From: Pseudacidovorax sp.
Lineage (GTDB): Bacteria > Pseudomonadota > Gammaproteobacteria > Burkholderiales > Burkholderiaceae_C
DNA length: 64,000 nucleotides
NCBI RefSeq assembly: GCF_017991995.1
Contig: NZ_JAGOPN010000015.1
Location: 1 to 64,000, forward strand
Direction: 5' to 3'
Positions 54,784 through 64,000 of this stretch are shown piece by piece. The position numbers and the translations under genes are program-made. The notes under the pieces are model-generated. The model made no database searches, had not been told where the DNA came from, and saw only the letters and a list, made by a program, of their open reading frames with translations. Every line of letters begins with the position of its first letter. Position 1 is the stretch's first letter.

Positions 54784-54812
54784 TTGACACGCCCAGGTGT
54801 CGTCCATATCCT
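54784..54812 (+). promoter_or_regulatory. Strong sigma70-type promoter with predicted leaderless start
   Basis: TTGACA (54784-54789, consensus) and TATCCT (54807-54812) are separated by exactly 17 bases. Transcription should start about 54819-54821, which is at the ATG of the NlpC/P60 gene at 54821. No ribosome site fits in the eight bases between. Confidence 0.65.
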
Positions 54813-54820
54813 ACGGGCCC

Positions 54821-55363
54821 ATGCGAATTTTCGTCCTGCCCGCTCTGGCCCTGCTCCTTGCCACCGCAGCACACGCTGCCCCAGCAACCGACCGGACGAC
54901 GGAAATGGACAAGCTCCTTGCCGACAAAGGTCTTCTCGGCCGCGTCGAGCACGCACGTCAGGCCGTGGCCGACAAGACCTCCGACCTGGTGGTCAGCGCG
55001 ATGAGCTTCCTGGGCGTGCCCTACCGTCGCGGCGGCAACAACGCCGAGACCGGTTTCGATTGCAGCGGTTTTGTCCGCGCGATGTACAACCAGACCATCG
55101 GCATGGTCCTCCCCCGCCGCGCCGAAGAGCAGGCGGCCGCCACCGAAAAGATCGACCGCAGCGAGCTCAAGCCCGGCGATCTGGTCTTCTTCAACACCAT
55201 GCGCCGCGCCTTCAGTCATGTAGGCATCTACGTGGGCGATGGCAAATTCATCCACTCCCCCCGCTCCGGCTCGGAAGTGCGTGTGGAAGACATGAACCAG
55301 AGCTACTGGACGAGCCGCTTCAACGGCGCCCGCCGGGTGCTGTCCGAATCGGCTGGCGAATAA
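54821..55363 (+). CDS. NlpC/P60-family cell-wall peptidase
   Basis: A 180-residue secreted endopeptidase, probably cutting D-Glu-diaminopimelate bonds in peptidoglycan. The signal peptide is RIFVLPALALLLATAAHAAP. The catalytic Cys is in NAETGFDCSGFVRAMY, the His in SHVGIYVGDGKFIHSPRSG, and the LPRRAEEQ and LKPGDLVFFN motifs are standard. The ATG at 54821 gives a normal signal peptide; a GTG eight codons earlier would lie inside the -10 region spacer of the promoter. It is probably monocistronic: strong promoter just upstream and a terminator 28 bases downstream of the stop. Confidence 0.92.
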   Translation: MRIFVLPALALLLATAAHAAPATDRTTEMDKLLADKGLLGRVEHARQAVADKTSDLVVSAMSFLGVPYRRGGNNAETGFDCSGFVRAMYNQTIGMVLPRRAEEQAAATEKIDRSELKPGDLVFFNTMRRAFSHVGIYVGDGKFIHSPRSGSEVRVEDMNQSYWTSRFNGARRVLSESAGE

Positions 55364-55390
55364 GCCGCACGGCGCTTTCCTTTCCAACAC

Positions 55391-55417
55391 AAAGCCCGCT
55401 CTCGCAGCGGGCTTTTT
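55391..55417 (+). terminator. Rho-independent terminator of the NlpC/P60 gene
   Basis: AAAGCCCGCT pairs with AGCGGGCTTT around CTCGC, running into five T residues (55413-55417). The A residues on the left side make it potentially bidirectional. Confidence 0.88.
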
Positions 55418-55635
55418 CATTTATGGCGCCGGCGGATCGTGGCGCGGCGTTGCCGCCGCGCCGGATCGCCAGCCTCAAAAGGTGTGAATGAATCCGGCGT
55501 GGCCAAGCGGGCTGCCAAAACGCGGCCAATCAAGGCGCAAGGCGCAGCCATAGCTCGGGCCATGGCGAGCATTTGCAACGCGGAGTGGGCGTGTTTTCGC
55601 AGAACGAGCGGCATGTCGGGTTCGCTCACACCTTC

Positions 55636-57495
55636 TCAGTCTTCCAGCTTCGACAGGTCGCGCACGGCGCCCTTGTCTGCCGATGTGGCCAGCAGCGCGT
55701 AGGCCTTCAGCGCCGCGGACACCTTGCGCGGGCGGGGCTGTGCAGGCTTCCAGCCCTTGGCATCCTGCTCGGCGCGGCGCTTCGCCAACTCCTCGTCGCT
55801 CAACAGCACGTCGATCGTACGGTTGGGAATGTCGATGCGGATGCGGTCGCCCGTGCGGACCAGGCCGATGGCGCCACCGGCTGCGGCCTCCGGCGAGCAA
55901 TGGCCGATGGACAAGCCCGAGGTACCGCCCGAGAAGCGGCCGTCCGTCAGCAACGCACAGGCCTTGCCCAGGCCCTTGGACTTGATGTAGCTCGTGGGAT
56001 AGAGCATCTCCTGCATGCCGGGCCCACCCTTGGGGCCTTCGTAACGCACCACCACCACATCGCCGGCCTTCACCTGGTCGTTCAGGATGTGCTCGACGGC
56101 CTCGTCCTGGCTCTCGACGACGTGCGCCGGGCCTTCGAAGACCAGCAGGCTGTCGTCGACGCCGGCCGTCTTCACCACGCAGCCGTCCTTGGCGATGTTG
56201 CCGGTCAGCACCGCCAGGCCACCTTCCTTGGAGAAGGCATGGTCGATGCTGCGGATGCAGCCTTCGGCCCGGTCCATGTCCAGGCTGGGCCAGCGTGTGT
56301 CCTGGCTGAAGGCGACCTGGGTCGGAATGCCGGCCGGGCCGGCCATGTAGAAGCGCTTCACCGCATCGTCGCTGGTGCGCAGGATGTCCCACTGTTCCAG
56401 CGCGTCGCCCAGCGTGGGCGCATGGATCGTCGGCACGTCCAGGTGCAGGCGGCCGGCGCGTGCCAGTTCGCCCAGGATGGCCATGATGCCGCCGGCGCGG
56501 TGCACGTCCTCGATGTGGTACTTGTTGGTGTTGGGCGCGACCTTGCACAGCTGCGGCACCTCGCGCGACAGCCGGTCGATGTCGGCCATGTCGAAGTCGA
56601 TGCCGGCCTCCTGGGCCGCAGCCAGGATGTGCAGGATGGTGTTGGTCGAGCCGCCCATGGCGATGTCCAACGTCATCGCGTTCTCGAAGGCCTTCTTGCC
56701 GATGGCACGCGGCAGCACGCTGGCATCGTCCTGCTCGTAGTGGCGCTTGGCCAGTTCCACGATCAGGTGGCCGGCCTTCTTGAACAGGCCCTCGCGGTCT
56801 GCATGGGTGGCCACCACCGTGCCATTGCCCGGCAGCGACAGGCCCAGGGCCTCGGTCAGGCAGTTCATCGAGTTGGCGGTGAACATGCCCGAGCAGCTGC
56901 CGCAGGTCGGGCAGGCCGAGCGCTCGACCTCGGCCAGGTCGGCATCGCTCACCTTGCTGTCGGCCGCCATCACCATGGCGTCGATCAGGTCCATCTTGCG
57001 GATCTCGATCTTGGCCGTGCCCGGTACTGCCAGGCGAACCTTGCCGGCCTCCATCGGGCCGCCGGAGACGAAGACCACCGGAATGTTCAGCCGCATGGCC
57101 GCCATGAGCATGCCGGGCGTGATCTTGTCGCAGTTGGAGATGCACACCAGTGCATCGGCACAGTGGGCGTTGACCATGTACTCCACCGAGTCGGCGATGA
57201 CGTCGCGGCTGGGCAGCGAATACAGCATCCCGTCGTGGCCCATGGCGATGCCGTCGTCGACGGCAATGGTGTTGAATTCCTTGGCGACGCCGCCGGCGGC
57301 CTCGACCTCGCGGGCAACGAGCTGGCCCAGGTCCTTCAGGTGCACATGACCGGGAACGAACTGGGTGAAGCTGTTGGCGATGGCGATGATCGGCTTGGAG
57401 AAATCGTCATCCTTCATGCCGGTGGCGCGCCACAGGGAACGGGCGCCCGCCATGTTGCGGCCGGCGGTGGAGGTCTTGGAACGGTAGGTGGGCAT
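55636..57495 (-). CDS. ilvD: Dihydroxy-acid dehydratase
   Basis: A 619-residue iron-sulfur dehydratase of branched-chain amino acid synthesis, converting 2,3-dihydroxy-isovalerate and -methylvalerate to the 2-oxoacids. It begins [20 protein letters not shown]; cluster and active-site regions are [30 protein letters not shown] and the C-terminal [20 protein letters not shown]. The size matches E. coli IlvD (616). The chosen ATG fits the family; an upstream in-frame ATG would add 21 residues. It stands alone, flanked by a 272-base gap in which I see nothing further beyond the terminator. Confidence 0.95.
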   Translation of the reverse strand: MPTYRSKTSTAGRNMAGARSLWRATGMKDDDFSKPIIAIANSFTQFVPGHVHLKDLGQLVAREVEAAGGVAKEFNTIAVDDGIAMGHDGMLYSLPSRDVIADSVEYMVNAHCADALVCISNCDKITPGMLMAAMRLNIPVVFVSGGPMEAGKVRLAVPGTAKIEIRKMDLIDAMVMAADSKVSDADLAEVERSACPTCGSCSGMFTANSMNCLTEALGLSLPGNGTVVATHADREGLFKKAGHLIVELAKRHYEQDDASVLPRAIGKKAFENAMTLDIAMGGSTNTILHILAAAQEAGIDFDMADIDRLSREVPQLCKVAPNTNKYHIEDVHRAGGIMAILGELARAGRLHLDVPTIHAPTLGDALEQWDILRTSDDAVKRFYMAGPAGIPTQVAFSQDTRWPSLDMDRAEGCIRSIDHAFSKEGGLAVLTGNIAKDGCVVKTAGVDDSLLVFEGPAHVVESQDEAVEHILNDQVKAGDVVVVRYEGPKGGPGMQEMLYPTSYIKSKGLGKACALLTDGRFSGGTSGLSIGHCSPEAAAGGAIGLVRTGDRIRIDIPNRTIDVLLSDEELAKRRAEQDAKGWKPAQPRPRKVSAALKAYALLATSADKGAVRDLSKLED

Positions 57496-57590
57496 GGGTC
57501 GCTCTGTGCGCTCTCGTGAGGCAGGAATCGTCGGGGCCGGCATTGTCTCAGGCCCCACGCCACGACAGCGGGCAGCGCGCCCATGGCAAA

Positions 57591-57632
57591 GCGGCCCGGC
57601 AGGACGACCCGAAGGTCGCCCGGCCGGGCCGC
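57591..57632 (-). terminator. Large hairpin after the pyruvate dehydrogenase operon
   Basis: A ten-base-pair outer stem (57591-57600 with 57623-57632) and an inner CGACC/GGTCG stem with a CGAA loop lie 38 bases beyond the lpd stop. Only three U residues follow, so termination may be partial. Confidence 0.55.
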
Positions 57633-57669
57633 TGAACGCAGCCTCAAGGCTGCGCCTAGGTGCTGCCGA

Positions 57670-59499
57670 TCAGCGCTTCTGCGGTGGCAGGTCCGTGCAG
57701 GTGCCGTGCGCCACTTCCGCCGCCATGCCGATGCTCTCGCCCAGCGTAGGGTGCGGATGGATGGTCTTGCCGATGTCGATCTCGTCGGCGCCCATCTCGA
57801 TGGCCAGGGCCACCTCGCCGATCATGTCGCCGGCATGGGTGCCGACGATGCCGCCGCCCACGATGCGGTGCGTCTCGGCGTCGAACAGCAGCTTGGTGAA
57901 GCCTTCGTCGCGGCCGTTGGCGATGGCACGGCCGGATGCTGTCCACGGGAACAGGCCCTTCTTGACCTTGACGCCCTGCGCCTTGGCCTGGTCCTCGGTC
58001 AAGCCCACCCACGCCACCTCGGGGTCGGTGTAGGCCACGCTCGGGATCACCCGTGCATTGAAGGCGGCGCTCGCCAGTTCCTTGTCGCCCTTCTGCTCGC
58101 CAGCGATCACCTCGGCCGCCACATGCGCCTCGTGCACCGCCTTGTGGGCCAGCATGGGCTGGCCGACGATGTCGCCGATGGCGAAGATGTTCGGCACATT
58201 GGTGCGCATCTGGATGTCGACCGGAATGAAGCCACGGTCGGTCACCGACACGCCGGCCTTCTCAGCGCCGATCTTCTTGCCGTTGGGCGTGCGGCCGACG
58301 GCCTGCAGCACCAGGTCGTAGACCTGCGGCTCCTTGGGTGCGCCCTCGCCTTCGAACATGACCTTGATGCCGTCCTTGGTCGCCTCGGCGCCCACGGTCT
58401 TGGTCTTGAGCATGATGTTGTCGAAGCGCGGCGCGTTCATCTTCTGCCACACCTTGACCAGGTCGCGGTCGGCGCCCTGCATCAGGCCGTCCATCATCTC
58501 GACCACGTCCAGGCGCGCGCCGAGCGACGAGTACACCGTGCCCATTTCCAGGCCGATGATGCCGCCGCCCAGGATCAGCATGCGCTTGGGCTCGGTCGCC
58601 AGGGACAGTGCGCCGGTGGAGTCCACGACGCGCGGGTCGTCCTTGGGCATGAAAGGCAGGTGCACCGCCTGCGAGCCGGCCGCGATGATGCAGTGGCGGA
58701 AGCGGATCACCTGCTTCTTGCCGGTGGTGGCCCGACCCTCGCCGGTGCTCTCGTCCACTTCGAGGTGGTAGGCATCCAGGAAGCTGCCGACGCCGCGCAC
58801 GGTAGTCACCTTGCGCATCTTGGCCATGGCCGTGAGGCCGCCGGTGAGCTTGCCCACCACCTTGTTCTTGTGGGCGAGCAGCTTGGCGCGGTCCACCTTG
58901 GGCGCGCCGAACTCCACGCCGAGGTCGGCGAAATGCTTGACCTCGTCCATCACGGCCGCCACATGAAGCAGCGCCTTGGAGGGGATGCAGCCCACGTTGA
59001 GACAGACGCCGCCCAGGGTGGCGTAACGCTCGACCAGCACCGTCTTCATGCCGAGGTCGGCACTGCGGAAGGCAGCGGAATAGCCACCGGGGCCAGCGCC
59101 GAGCACGAGGGTGTCGCACTCGATGTCGACATGGCCGCTGTAGCTGCCAGCGGGCGCCGGTGCCACGGCCGGCGCTGCCGGTGCGGGCGCGGGCGCCGCC
59201 TTGGGCGCAGCCGCAGCAGGCGCCGGCGAGGCAGCCGGTGCGGGCGCCGAAGCAGCCGCCTCGGCCGCGTCGATGGTCAGCACCACCGAGCCTTCACTCA
59301 CCTTGTCGCCCACCTTCACCGCCACCGACTTGACCACGCCCGCGTGGCTGGAGGGAATCTCCATCGACGCCTTGTCGGACTCGACGGTGATCAGCGACTG
59401 CTCGACCTTGATCGTGTCGCCCGGCTTGACCAGCACCTCGATCACGGCGACTTCGCTGAAGTCGCCGATGTCCGGAACCTTGACCTGTTGTTCGCTCAT
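57670..59499 (-). CDS. lpdA: Dihydrolipoyl dehydrogenase (E3) with N-terminal lipoyl domain
   Basis: A 609-residue E3 of the pyruvate dehydrogenase operon. Residues 1-78 are a lipoyl domain ([20 protein letters not shown], lipoyl-Lys in [14 protein letters not shown]), followed by an Ala/Pro linker (about 80-125) and a complete E3: FAD motif [20 protein letters not shown], disulfide [22 protein letters not shown] motif [19 protein letters not shown] and active base HPHPTLGES. Such lipoylated E3 proteins are known from Neisseria and Ralstonia. The lipoyl segment is close in DNA sequence to those of aceF. It starts 12 bases after the aceF stop. Confidence 0.95.
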   Translation of the reverse strand: MSEQQVKVPDIGDFSEVAVIEVLVKPGDTIKVEQSLITVESDKASMEIPSSHAGVVKSVAVKVGDKVSEGSVVLTIDAAEAAASAPAPAASPAPAAAAPKAAPAPAPAAPAVAPAPAGSYSGHVDIECDTLVLGAGPGGYSAAFRSADLGMKTVLVERYATLGGVCLNVGCIPSKALLHVAAVMDEVKHFADLGVEFGAPKVDRAKLLAHKNKVVGKLTGGLTAMAKMRKVTTVRGVGSFLDAYHLEVDESTGEGRATTGKKQVIRFRHCIIAAGSQAVHLPFMPKDDPRVVDSTGALSLATEPKRMLILGGGIIGLEMGTVYSSLGARLDVVEMMDGLMQGADRDLVKVWQKMNAPRFDNIMLKTKTVGAEATKDGIKVMFEGEGAPKEPQVYDLVLQAVGRTPNGKKIGAEKAGVSVTDRGFIPVDIQMRTNVPNIFAIGDIVGQPMLAHKAVHEAHVAAEVIAGEQKGDKELASAAFNARVIPSVAYTDPEVAWVGLTEDQAKAQGVKVKKGLFPWTASGRAIANGRDEGFTKLLFDAETHRIVGGGIVGTHAGDMIGEVALAIEMGADEIDIGKTIHPHPTLGESIGMAAEVAHGTCTDLPPQKR

Positions 59500-59511
59500 G
59501 CCGTGGTCTCC

Positions 59512-61194
59512 TTACAGCACGATGCGGCGGTAGTCCGCCAGCAGCTGGCCCAGGTAGGCATTGAAGCGCGCAGCCAGGGCGCCGTCGATGACGCGGTGGT
59601 CGTACGACAGCGACAGCGGCAGCGTCAGGCGCGGCACGAACTGCTTGCCGTCCCACACCGGCTTCATCTGACCCTTGGACAGGCCCAGGATGGCCACCTC
59701 AGGTGCATTGATGATCGGCGTGAAATGCGTGCCGCCGATGCCGCCCAGCGAGCTGATCGAGAAGCAGCCGCCCTGCATGTCGGCCGCACCCAGCTTGCCG
59801 TCGCGGGCCTTCTTGGCCAGCTCGCCCATCTCCTGGCTGATCTGCAGGATGCCCTTCTTGTCGGCGTCCTTGAGCACCGGCACCACCAGGCCGTTGGGCG
59901 TGTCCGCCGCGAAGCCGATGTTGAAGTACTGCTTGTAGACCAGGGTGTCGCCATCCAGGCTGGTGTTGAACTCGGGGAACTTCTTCAGGGCCGCGACCAC
60001 GGCCTTGATGACGAAGGCCAGCATGGTGACCTTCACGCCCGACTTCTCGTTCTCCTTGTTGGTGGAGACGCGGAAGGCTTCCAGCTCGGTGATGTCCGCT
60101 TCGTCGTTGTTGGTGACGTGCGGGATCATGACCCAGTTGCGGTGCAGGTTGGCGCCGCTGATCTTCTTGATGCGCGACAGGTCCTTGCGCTCGACGGCGC
60201 CGAACTTCGCGAAGTCGACCTTGGGCCAGGGCAGCAGGCCCAGGGCTGCGCCATCGGCGCTGCCGCCACCGCCGGCCGGGGCCTTGGCCACCTGCGCCTT
60301 CGTCTGCGTGGCGCCGCTCATCACAGCCTTGGTGAAGCCCTGCACGTCCTCCTGGGTGATGCGGCCCTTGGGCCCGCTGCCCTTGACCTCTTCCAGCGGC
60401 ACGCCCAGCTCGCGGGCGAACTTGCGCACCGAGGGCGAGGCATGCGGCAGGCCGGTGGCCGGCGTCTTGGTCGGGTCGTGCGCAGGCACGCTGGCAGCCG
60501 CCGGTGCGGGCGCCGCGGCCGCCTGGGCAGGCGCGGGGGCCGGGCTCGCCGCCGGGGCCGGTGCCGGTGCAGGTGCAGCCGGGCCGGCAGCGGGCGCGGC
60601 GCCGGCGGCGCCTTCCAGCATGCCGATCAGGTCACCGATGTTGACCGTGTCGCCCACCTTGACCTTGAGTTCCTTGATCGTGCCGGCGGCCGGCGACGGA
60701 ATCTCCATCGAGGCCTTGTCCGACTCGACCGTGATCAGCGACTGCTCGGCCTTGACCACGTCGCCGGGCTTGACCAGCACCTCGATCACCGCGACGTCCT
60801 TGAAGTCGCCGATGTCGGGCACCTTGATCTCGACCGGGCCCGAGGCCGCAGCCGGCGCCGCGGCGGCTGGTGCCGGCGCGGGCGCGGCCTGCGGCGCCGG
60901 GGCGGGCGCGGCGGCCTCGGCCGGCGCTGCAGCCGGTGCGGCCGGCGCGCCAGCGCCCTCGCCTTCCAGGATCAGGACGATCGAGCCTTCCTTGACCTTG
61001 TCGCCGACCTTGACCTTGACTTCCTTGACCACGCCGGCGGCCGACGACGGAATCTCCATCGAGGCCTTGTCCGATTCGACCGTGATCAGCGACTGCTCGG
61101 CCTTGACCGTGTCACCGGGCTTGACCAGCACTTCGATCACCGCGACTTCGTCGAAGTCGCCGATGTCGGGCACTTTCACTTCCACTGCTGCCAT
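59512..61194 (-). CDS. aceF: Pyruvate dehydrogenase E2, dihydrolipoyl acetyltransferase with two lipoyl domains
   Basis: A 560-residue E2. Two lipoyl domains (about 3-76 and 121-194) each contain [10 protein letters not shown] and [13 protein letters not shown] with the lipoylated Lys; Ala/Pro linkers separate them. The E3/E1-binding domain is around 255-295 ([31 protein letters not shown]), and the catalytic domain ends with [16 protein letters not shown], with the His and Asp of acetyl transfer. E. coli AceF has three lipoyl domains, so two here is the usual betaproteobacterial form. aceE lies 44 bases upstream. Confidence 0.95.
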   Translation of the reverse strand: MAAVEVKVPDIGDFDEVAVIEVLVKPGDTVKAEQSLITVESDKASMEIPSSAAGVVKEVKVKVGDKVKEGSIVLILEGEGAGAPAAPAAAPAEAAAPAPAPQAAPAPAPAAAAPAAASGPVEIKVPDIGDFKDVAVIEVLVKPGDVVKAEQSLITVESDKASMEIPSPAAGTIKELKVKVGDTVNIGDLIGMLEGAAGAAPAAGPAAPAPAPAPAASPAPAPAQAAAAPAPAAASVPAHDPTKTPATGLPHASPSVRKFARELGVPLEEVKGSGPKGRITQEDVQGFTKAVMSGATQTKAQVAKAPAGGGGSADGAALGLLPWPKVDFAKFGAVERKDLSRIKKISGANLHRNWVMIPHVTNNDEADITELEAFRVSTNKENEKSGVKVTMLAFVIKAVVAALKKFPEFNTSLDGDTLVYKQYFNIGFAADTPNGLVVPVLKDADKKGILQISQEMGELAKKARDGKLGAADMQGGCFSISSLGGIGGTHFTPIINAPEVAILGLSKGQMKPVWDGKQFVPRLTLPLSLSYDHRVIDGALAARFNAYLGQLLADYRRIVL

Positions 61195-61238
61195 GTTCGT
61201 GTCTCCCGCCTTCGAGGCGTTTCAGTTCCGTGGGTGGA

Positions 61239-63953
61239 TTACGCGTAGAGCGGGTTGATCTTGTCGGCGTTGATGCCGTACTTCTTGATGGCCTCGGCCA
61301 CCTTGGCCGTCGGCACGGCGCCGTCCTCGGCCAGGGCCTTGAGCGTGGCGACCACGATGTAGTGGCGGTTCACCTCGAAATGCTCGCGCAGCTTGCTGCG
61401 GAAGTCCGAGCGGCCGAAGCCGTCGGTGCCCAGCACCTTGTAGTTGCGGCCCTTCGGGATGAAGGGACGGATCTGCTCGGCATAGGCCTTCATGTAGTCG
61501 GTGGACGCGACCACCGGGCCCGTGGTCTTGCCCAGTTGCTCCGCGACGAAGGGCACGCGGGCCGTCTCGGTCGGGTGCAGCAGGTTCCAGCGGTCGGCGT
61601 CCTGGCCGTCGCGGGTCAGCTCGTTGAAGCTCGGGCAGCTCCAGACCGATGCGGCGACGCCCCAGTCCTTCTCCAGCAGTTCCTGGGCGAAGAAGGATTC
61701 GCGCAGGATGGTTCCGCTGCCCAGCAGCTGCGCCGTCGGCGCCTTGCTGTCCAGGGCCGGCGCCTGGCGGACCATGTACATGCCCTTGATGATCTGTTCT
61801 TCGGTGCCGGGCTGCAGGCCGGGCATCGCGTAGTTCTCGTTGAGCAGCGTCAGGTAGTAGTAGACGTTGTCCTGCTTCTCCACCATGCGCTTGAGACCGT
61901 GATGCAGGATCACCGCCACTTCATGCGCGAAGGTCGGGTCGTAGCTGACGCAGTTGGGGATGGTGTTGGCCAGGATGTGGCTGTGGCCGTCCTCGTGCTG
62001 CAGGCCTTCGCCGTTCAGCGTGGTGCGGCCCGAGGTGCCGCCCAGCAGGAAGCCGCGGGCCTGCATGTCGCCGGCCGCCCAGGCCAGATCGCCGATGCGC
62101 TGGAAGCCGAACATCGAGTAGTACACGTAGAACGGCACCATGATGCGGTTGTTCGTGCTGTACGAGGTGGCGGCGGCGATCCAGCTGGACATGCCACCGG
62201 CCTCGTTGATGCCTTCCTGCAGGATCTGGCCGGCCTTGTCTTCCTTGTAGTACATGACCTGGTCCTTGTCGACCGGGGTGTACTGCTGGCCATGCGGGTT
62301 GTAGATGCCGACCTGGCGGAACAGGCCTTCCATGCCGAAGGTGCGGGCCTCGTCGACCAGGATGGGCACCACACGCGGGCCCAGGGCCTTGTCGCGCAGC
62401 AGCTGCGTCAGGAAGCGCACGTAGGCCTGGGTGGTCGAGATCTCGCGGCCTTCGGCCGTGGGCTCGAGCACGGCCTTGAAGGTGTCGAGCGAAGGCACGG
62501 TGAAGCTCTCGTCGGCCTTGGTGCGGCGGTGCGGCAGGTAGCCGCCCAGTGCCTTGCGGCGCTCGTGCAGGTACTTCATTTCCGGCGTGTCGTCGGCCGG
62601 CTTGTAGAAGGGCAGGTCCGCGATCTGGCTGTCGGGGATCGGGATGTTGAAGCGGTCGCGGAAGGCCTTGATGTCCTCGTCGCCCAGCTTCTTGGTCTGG
62701 TGGACCGTGTTCTTGCCCTCGCCAATCTTGCCCATGCCGAAGCCCTTGACCGTCTTGACCAGCAGCACGGTGGGCTGGCCGGTGTGGTTTTGCGCGGCGT
62801 GGAAGGCGGCGTAGACCTTCTGCGAATCATGGCCGCCGCGCTGCAGGTTCCAGATCTCGTCGTCGGTCATGTGCTCGACCATCTTGGCCGTGCGCGGATC
62901 GCGGCCGAAGAAGTGCTTGCGGACGTAGGCGCCGTCGTTGGCCTTCATGGCCTGGTAGTCGCCGTCGTTGCACTCCATCATGATCTTGCGCAGGGCGCCG
63001 TCATGGTCCTTGGCCAGCAGGGCGTCCCAGCCCTTGCCCCAGATGAGCTTGATGACGTTCCAGTTGGCGCCGCGGAATTCGCCTTCGAGCTCCTGGATGA
63101 TCTTGCCGTTGCCCCGCACCGGGCCGTCCAGGCGCTGCAGGTTGCAGTTGATGACGAAGATCAGGTTGTCGAGGTTCTCGCGCGCGGCCAGACCGATGGC
63201 GCCCAGCGATTCGACCTCGTCCATTTCACCGTCGCCGCAGAAGACCCAGACCTTGCGGTTGGCGGTGTCGGCGATGCCGCGGGCATGCAGGTACTTGAGG
63301 AAGCGCGCCTGGTAGATGGCCATCAGCGGGCCCAGGCCCATGGACACCGTCGGGAACTGCCAGAACTCCGGCATCAGCTTGGGGTGCGGGTAGCTCGACA
63401 GGCCCTTGCCGTCGACTTCCTGGCGGAAATTCAGCAGTTGCTCTTCGGTGAGGCGGCCTTCGAGGTAGGCGCGCGCATAGATGCCGGGCGAGACGTGGCC
63501 CTGGATGTAGAGCAGGTCGCCGCCGTGCCCTTCGGTTTCGGCGTGCCAGAAGTGATTGAAACCGGCGCCGAACATGCTGGCCAGCGAGGCGAAGGAGCCG
63601 ATGTGGCCGCCAAGGTCGCCGCCTTCAGGGGGATGGTGACGGTTGGCCTTGACCACCATGGCCATCGCGTTCCAGCGCATGTAGGCGCGCAGACGCTGCT
63701 CGATCTCGAGGTTGCCGGGGCTGCGGGCTTCCTCGCTGGGCTCGATGGTGTTCACATAGCCGGTATTGGCCGAGAAAGGCATGTCCACCGTGTTCTGGCG
63801 CGCATGCTCCAGCAGCTCTTCAAGCAGGGCATGCGCCCGATCGGCGCCTTCGTTCTGGATGACGGCCGACAGCGCGTCCTTCCATTCCTGCATCTCTTGC
63901 ACGTCAGCTTCGTTTGCTGCGGCGCCAGTGGGTTTCTCGGGGTTGGCCGACAT
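61239..63953 (-). CDS. aceE: Pyruvate dehydrogenase E1 component (homodimeric AceE type)
   Basis: A 904-residue thiamin-diphosphate enzyme. The ThDP motif starts at WVFCGDGEMDEVESLGAIGL and ends in NCNLQRLDGPVRGNGK; other AceE blocks are GHIGSFASLASMFGAGFNHF, GKGLSSYPHPKLMPEFWQFP and GLQHEDGHSHILANTIPNCV. It decarboxylates pyruvate and acetylates E2. It is the first gene of the leftward aceE-aceF-lpd operon; GGAGACC-like purines precede the ATG. The 47 bases to the right edge hold part of its promoter region, with a short GTACG-TGG-CGTAC repeat, but too little sequence is present to assign a promoter or a PdhR site. Confidence 0.96.
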   Translation of the reverse strand: MSANPEKPTGAAANEADVQEMQEWKDALSAVIQNEGADRAHALLEELLEHARQNTVDMPFSANTGYVNTIEPSEEARSPGNLEIEQRLRAYMRWNAMAMVVKANRHHPPEGGDLGGHIGSFASLASMFGAGFNHFWHAETEGHGGDLLYIQGHVSPGIYARAYLEGRLTEEQLLNFRQEVDGKGLSSYPHPKLMPEFWQFPTVSMGLGPLMAIYQARFLKYLHARGIADTANRKVWVFCGDGEMDEVESLGAIGLAARENLDNLIFVINCNLQRLDGPVRGNGKIIQELEGEFRGANWNVIKLIWGKGWDALLAKDHDGALRKIMMECNDGDYQAMKANDGAYVRKHFFGRDPRTAKMVEHMTDDEIWNLQRGGHDSQKVYAAFHAAQNHTGQPTVLLVKTVKGFGMGKIGEGKNTVHQTKKLGDEDIKAFRDRFNIPIPDSQIADLPFYKPADDTPEMKYLHERRKALGGYLPHRRTKADESFTVPSLDTFKAVLEPTAEGREISTTQAYVRFLTQLLRDKALGPRVVPILVDEARTFGMEGLFRQVGIYNPHGQQYTPVDKDQVMYYKEDKAGQILQEGINEAGGMSSWIAAATSYSTNNRIMVPFYVYYSMFGFQRIGDLAWAAGDMQARGFLLGGTSGRTTLNGEGLQHEDGHSHILANTIPNCVSYDPTFAHEVAVILHHGLKRMVEKQDNVYYYLTLLNENYAMPGLQPGTEEQIIKGMYMVRQAPALDSKAPTAQLLGSGTILRESFFAQELLEKDWGVAASVWSCPSFNELTRDGQDADRWNLLHPTETARVPFVAEQLGKTTGPVVASTDYMKAYAEQIRPFIPKGRNYKVLGTDGFGRSDFRSKLREHFEVNRHYIVVATLKALAEDGAVPTAKVAEAIKKYGINADKINPLYA

Positions 63954-64000
63954 CCGGGTCTCCTTGAATCGGTGTGTACGTGGCGTACGTTAATTGAGAG

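Noticed and set aside
55418..55635. Possible tRNA or small RNA between the NlpC/P60 gene and ilvD
   Set aside because: No cloverleaf, no T-loop GGTTCGA-like motif and no terminator downstream apart from that of the peptidase gene.
63976..63988. GTACG-TGG-CGTAC inverted repeat upstream of aceE
   Set aside because: Five-base arms close to the window edge; it does not match the PdhR site and the promoter lies mostly outside.

Overview
The window is about 70% GC, densely coded, and almost every gene resembles Burkholderiales proteins. Porin_4-type porin, many Bug/TctC-type solute-binding proteins, DUF802/DUF3348/DUF2894 genes, a lipoyl-domain E3 in the pyruvate dehydrogenase operon and PrpE-type ligase together point to a betaproteobacterium, most likely family Comamonadaceae. 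The genus cannot be fixed by eye. I see no tRNA, rRNA, CRISPR array, phage or complete insertion sequence, and all the main reading frames look intact.

Layout. 1-538: non-coding, with a CTGTGC microsatellite, a REP-like palindrome and a MITE-like element with 21-bp inverted ends. 539-2509: alpha/beta hydrolase, then a YgaV/YgaP-like persulfide-type cluster (DUF2892 membrane protein, AhpD-like protein, divergent ArsR regulator with a palindromic operator). 2515-6881: LysR, FMN-dependent 2-hydroxyacid dehydrogenase, hybrid sensor kinase. 7035-12283: a four-gene operon DUF3348 > DUF802 > OmpA/MotB-like > DUF2894 that looks like an ion-driven MotAB/ZorAB-type motor with a long coiled-coil tail. 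This is the most interesting undescribed system here. 12350-20536: RND efflux operon ending in its own CusRS-like two-component system, with a cop/cus-type box upstream. 20753-22849: porin and methyltransferase.

22982-27303: TetR, Bug binding protein and carboxylesterase in line, then a LysR gene. 27437-30591: MFS exporter, DkgB-type reductase, LysR. 30715-34650: acyl-CoA ligase, acyl-CoA dehydrogenase and Bug protein, probably uptake and CoA activation of an unknown carboxylic acid. 34820-38373: quinone-oxidoreductase-like MDR enzyme and a TctBA permease pair preceded by a small overlapping ORF. 38536-41557: DinG/YoaA helicase and a PP2C phosphatase.

41676-49621 is the 2-oxoglutarate dehydrogenase operon (odhA, odhB, a DUF4258/DUF2283 toxin-antitoxin-like pair, lpd), followed by zapE and a secreted hypothetical. 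49832-55363: prpE, an isochorismatase-like hydrolase, a lipoprotein hydrolase, a PQQ-type sugar dehydrogenase and an NlpC/P60 peptidase whose promoter predicts a leaderless message. 55636-57495: ilvD. 57670-63953: pyruvate dehydrogenase operon aceE-aceF-lpd, reading leftwards. The two 2-oxoacid dehydrogenase operons each carry their own E3, so central carbon flux into and through the TCA cycle is encoded within 22 kb.
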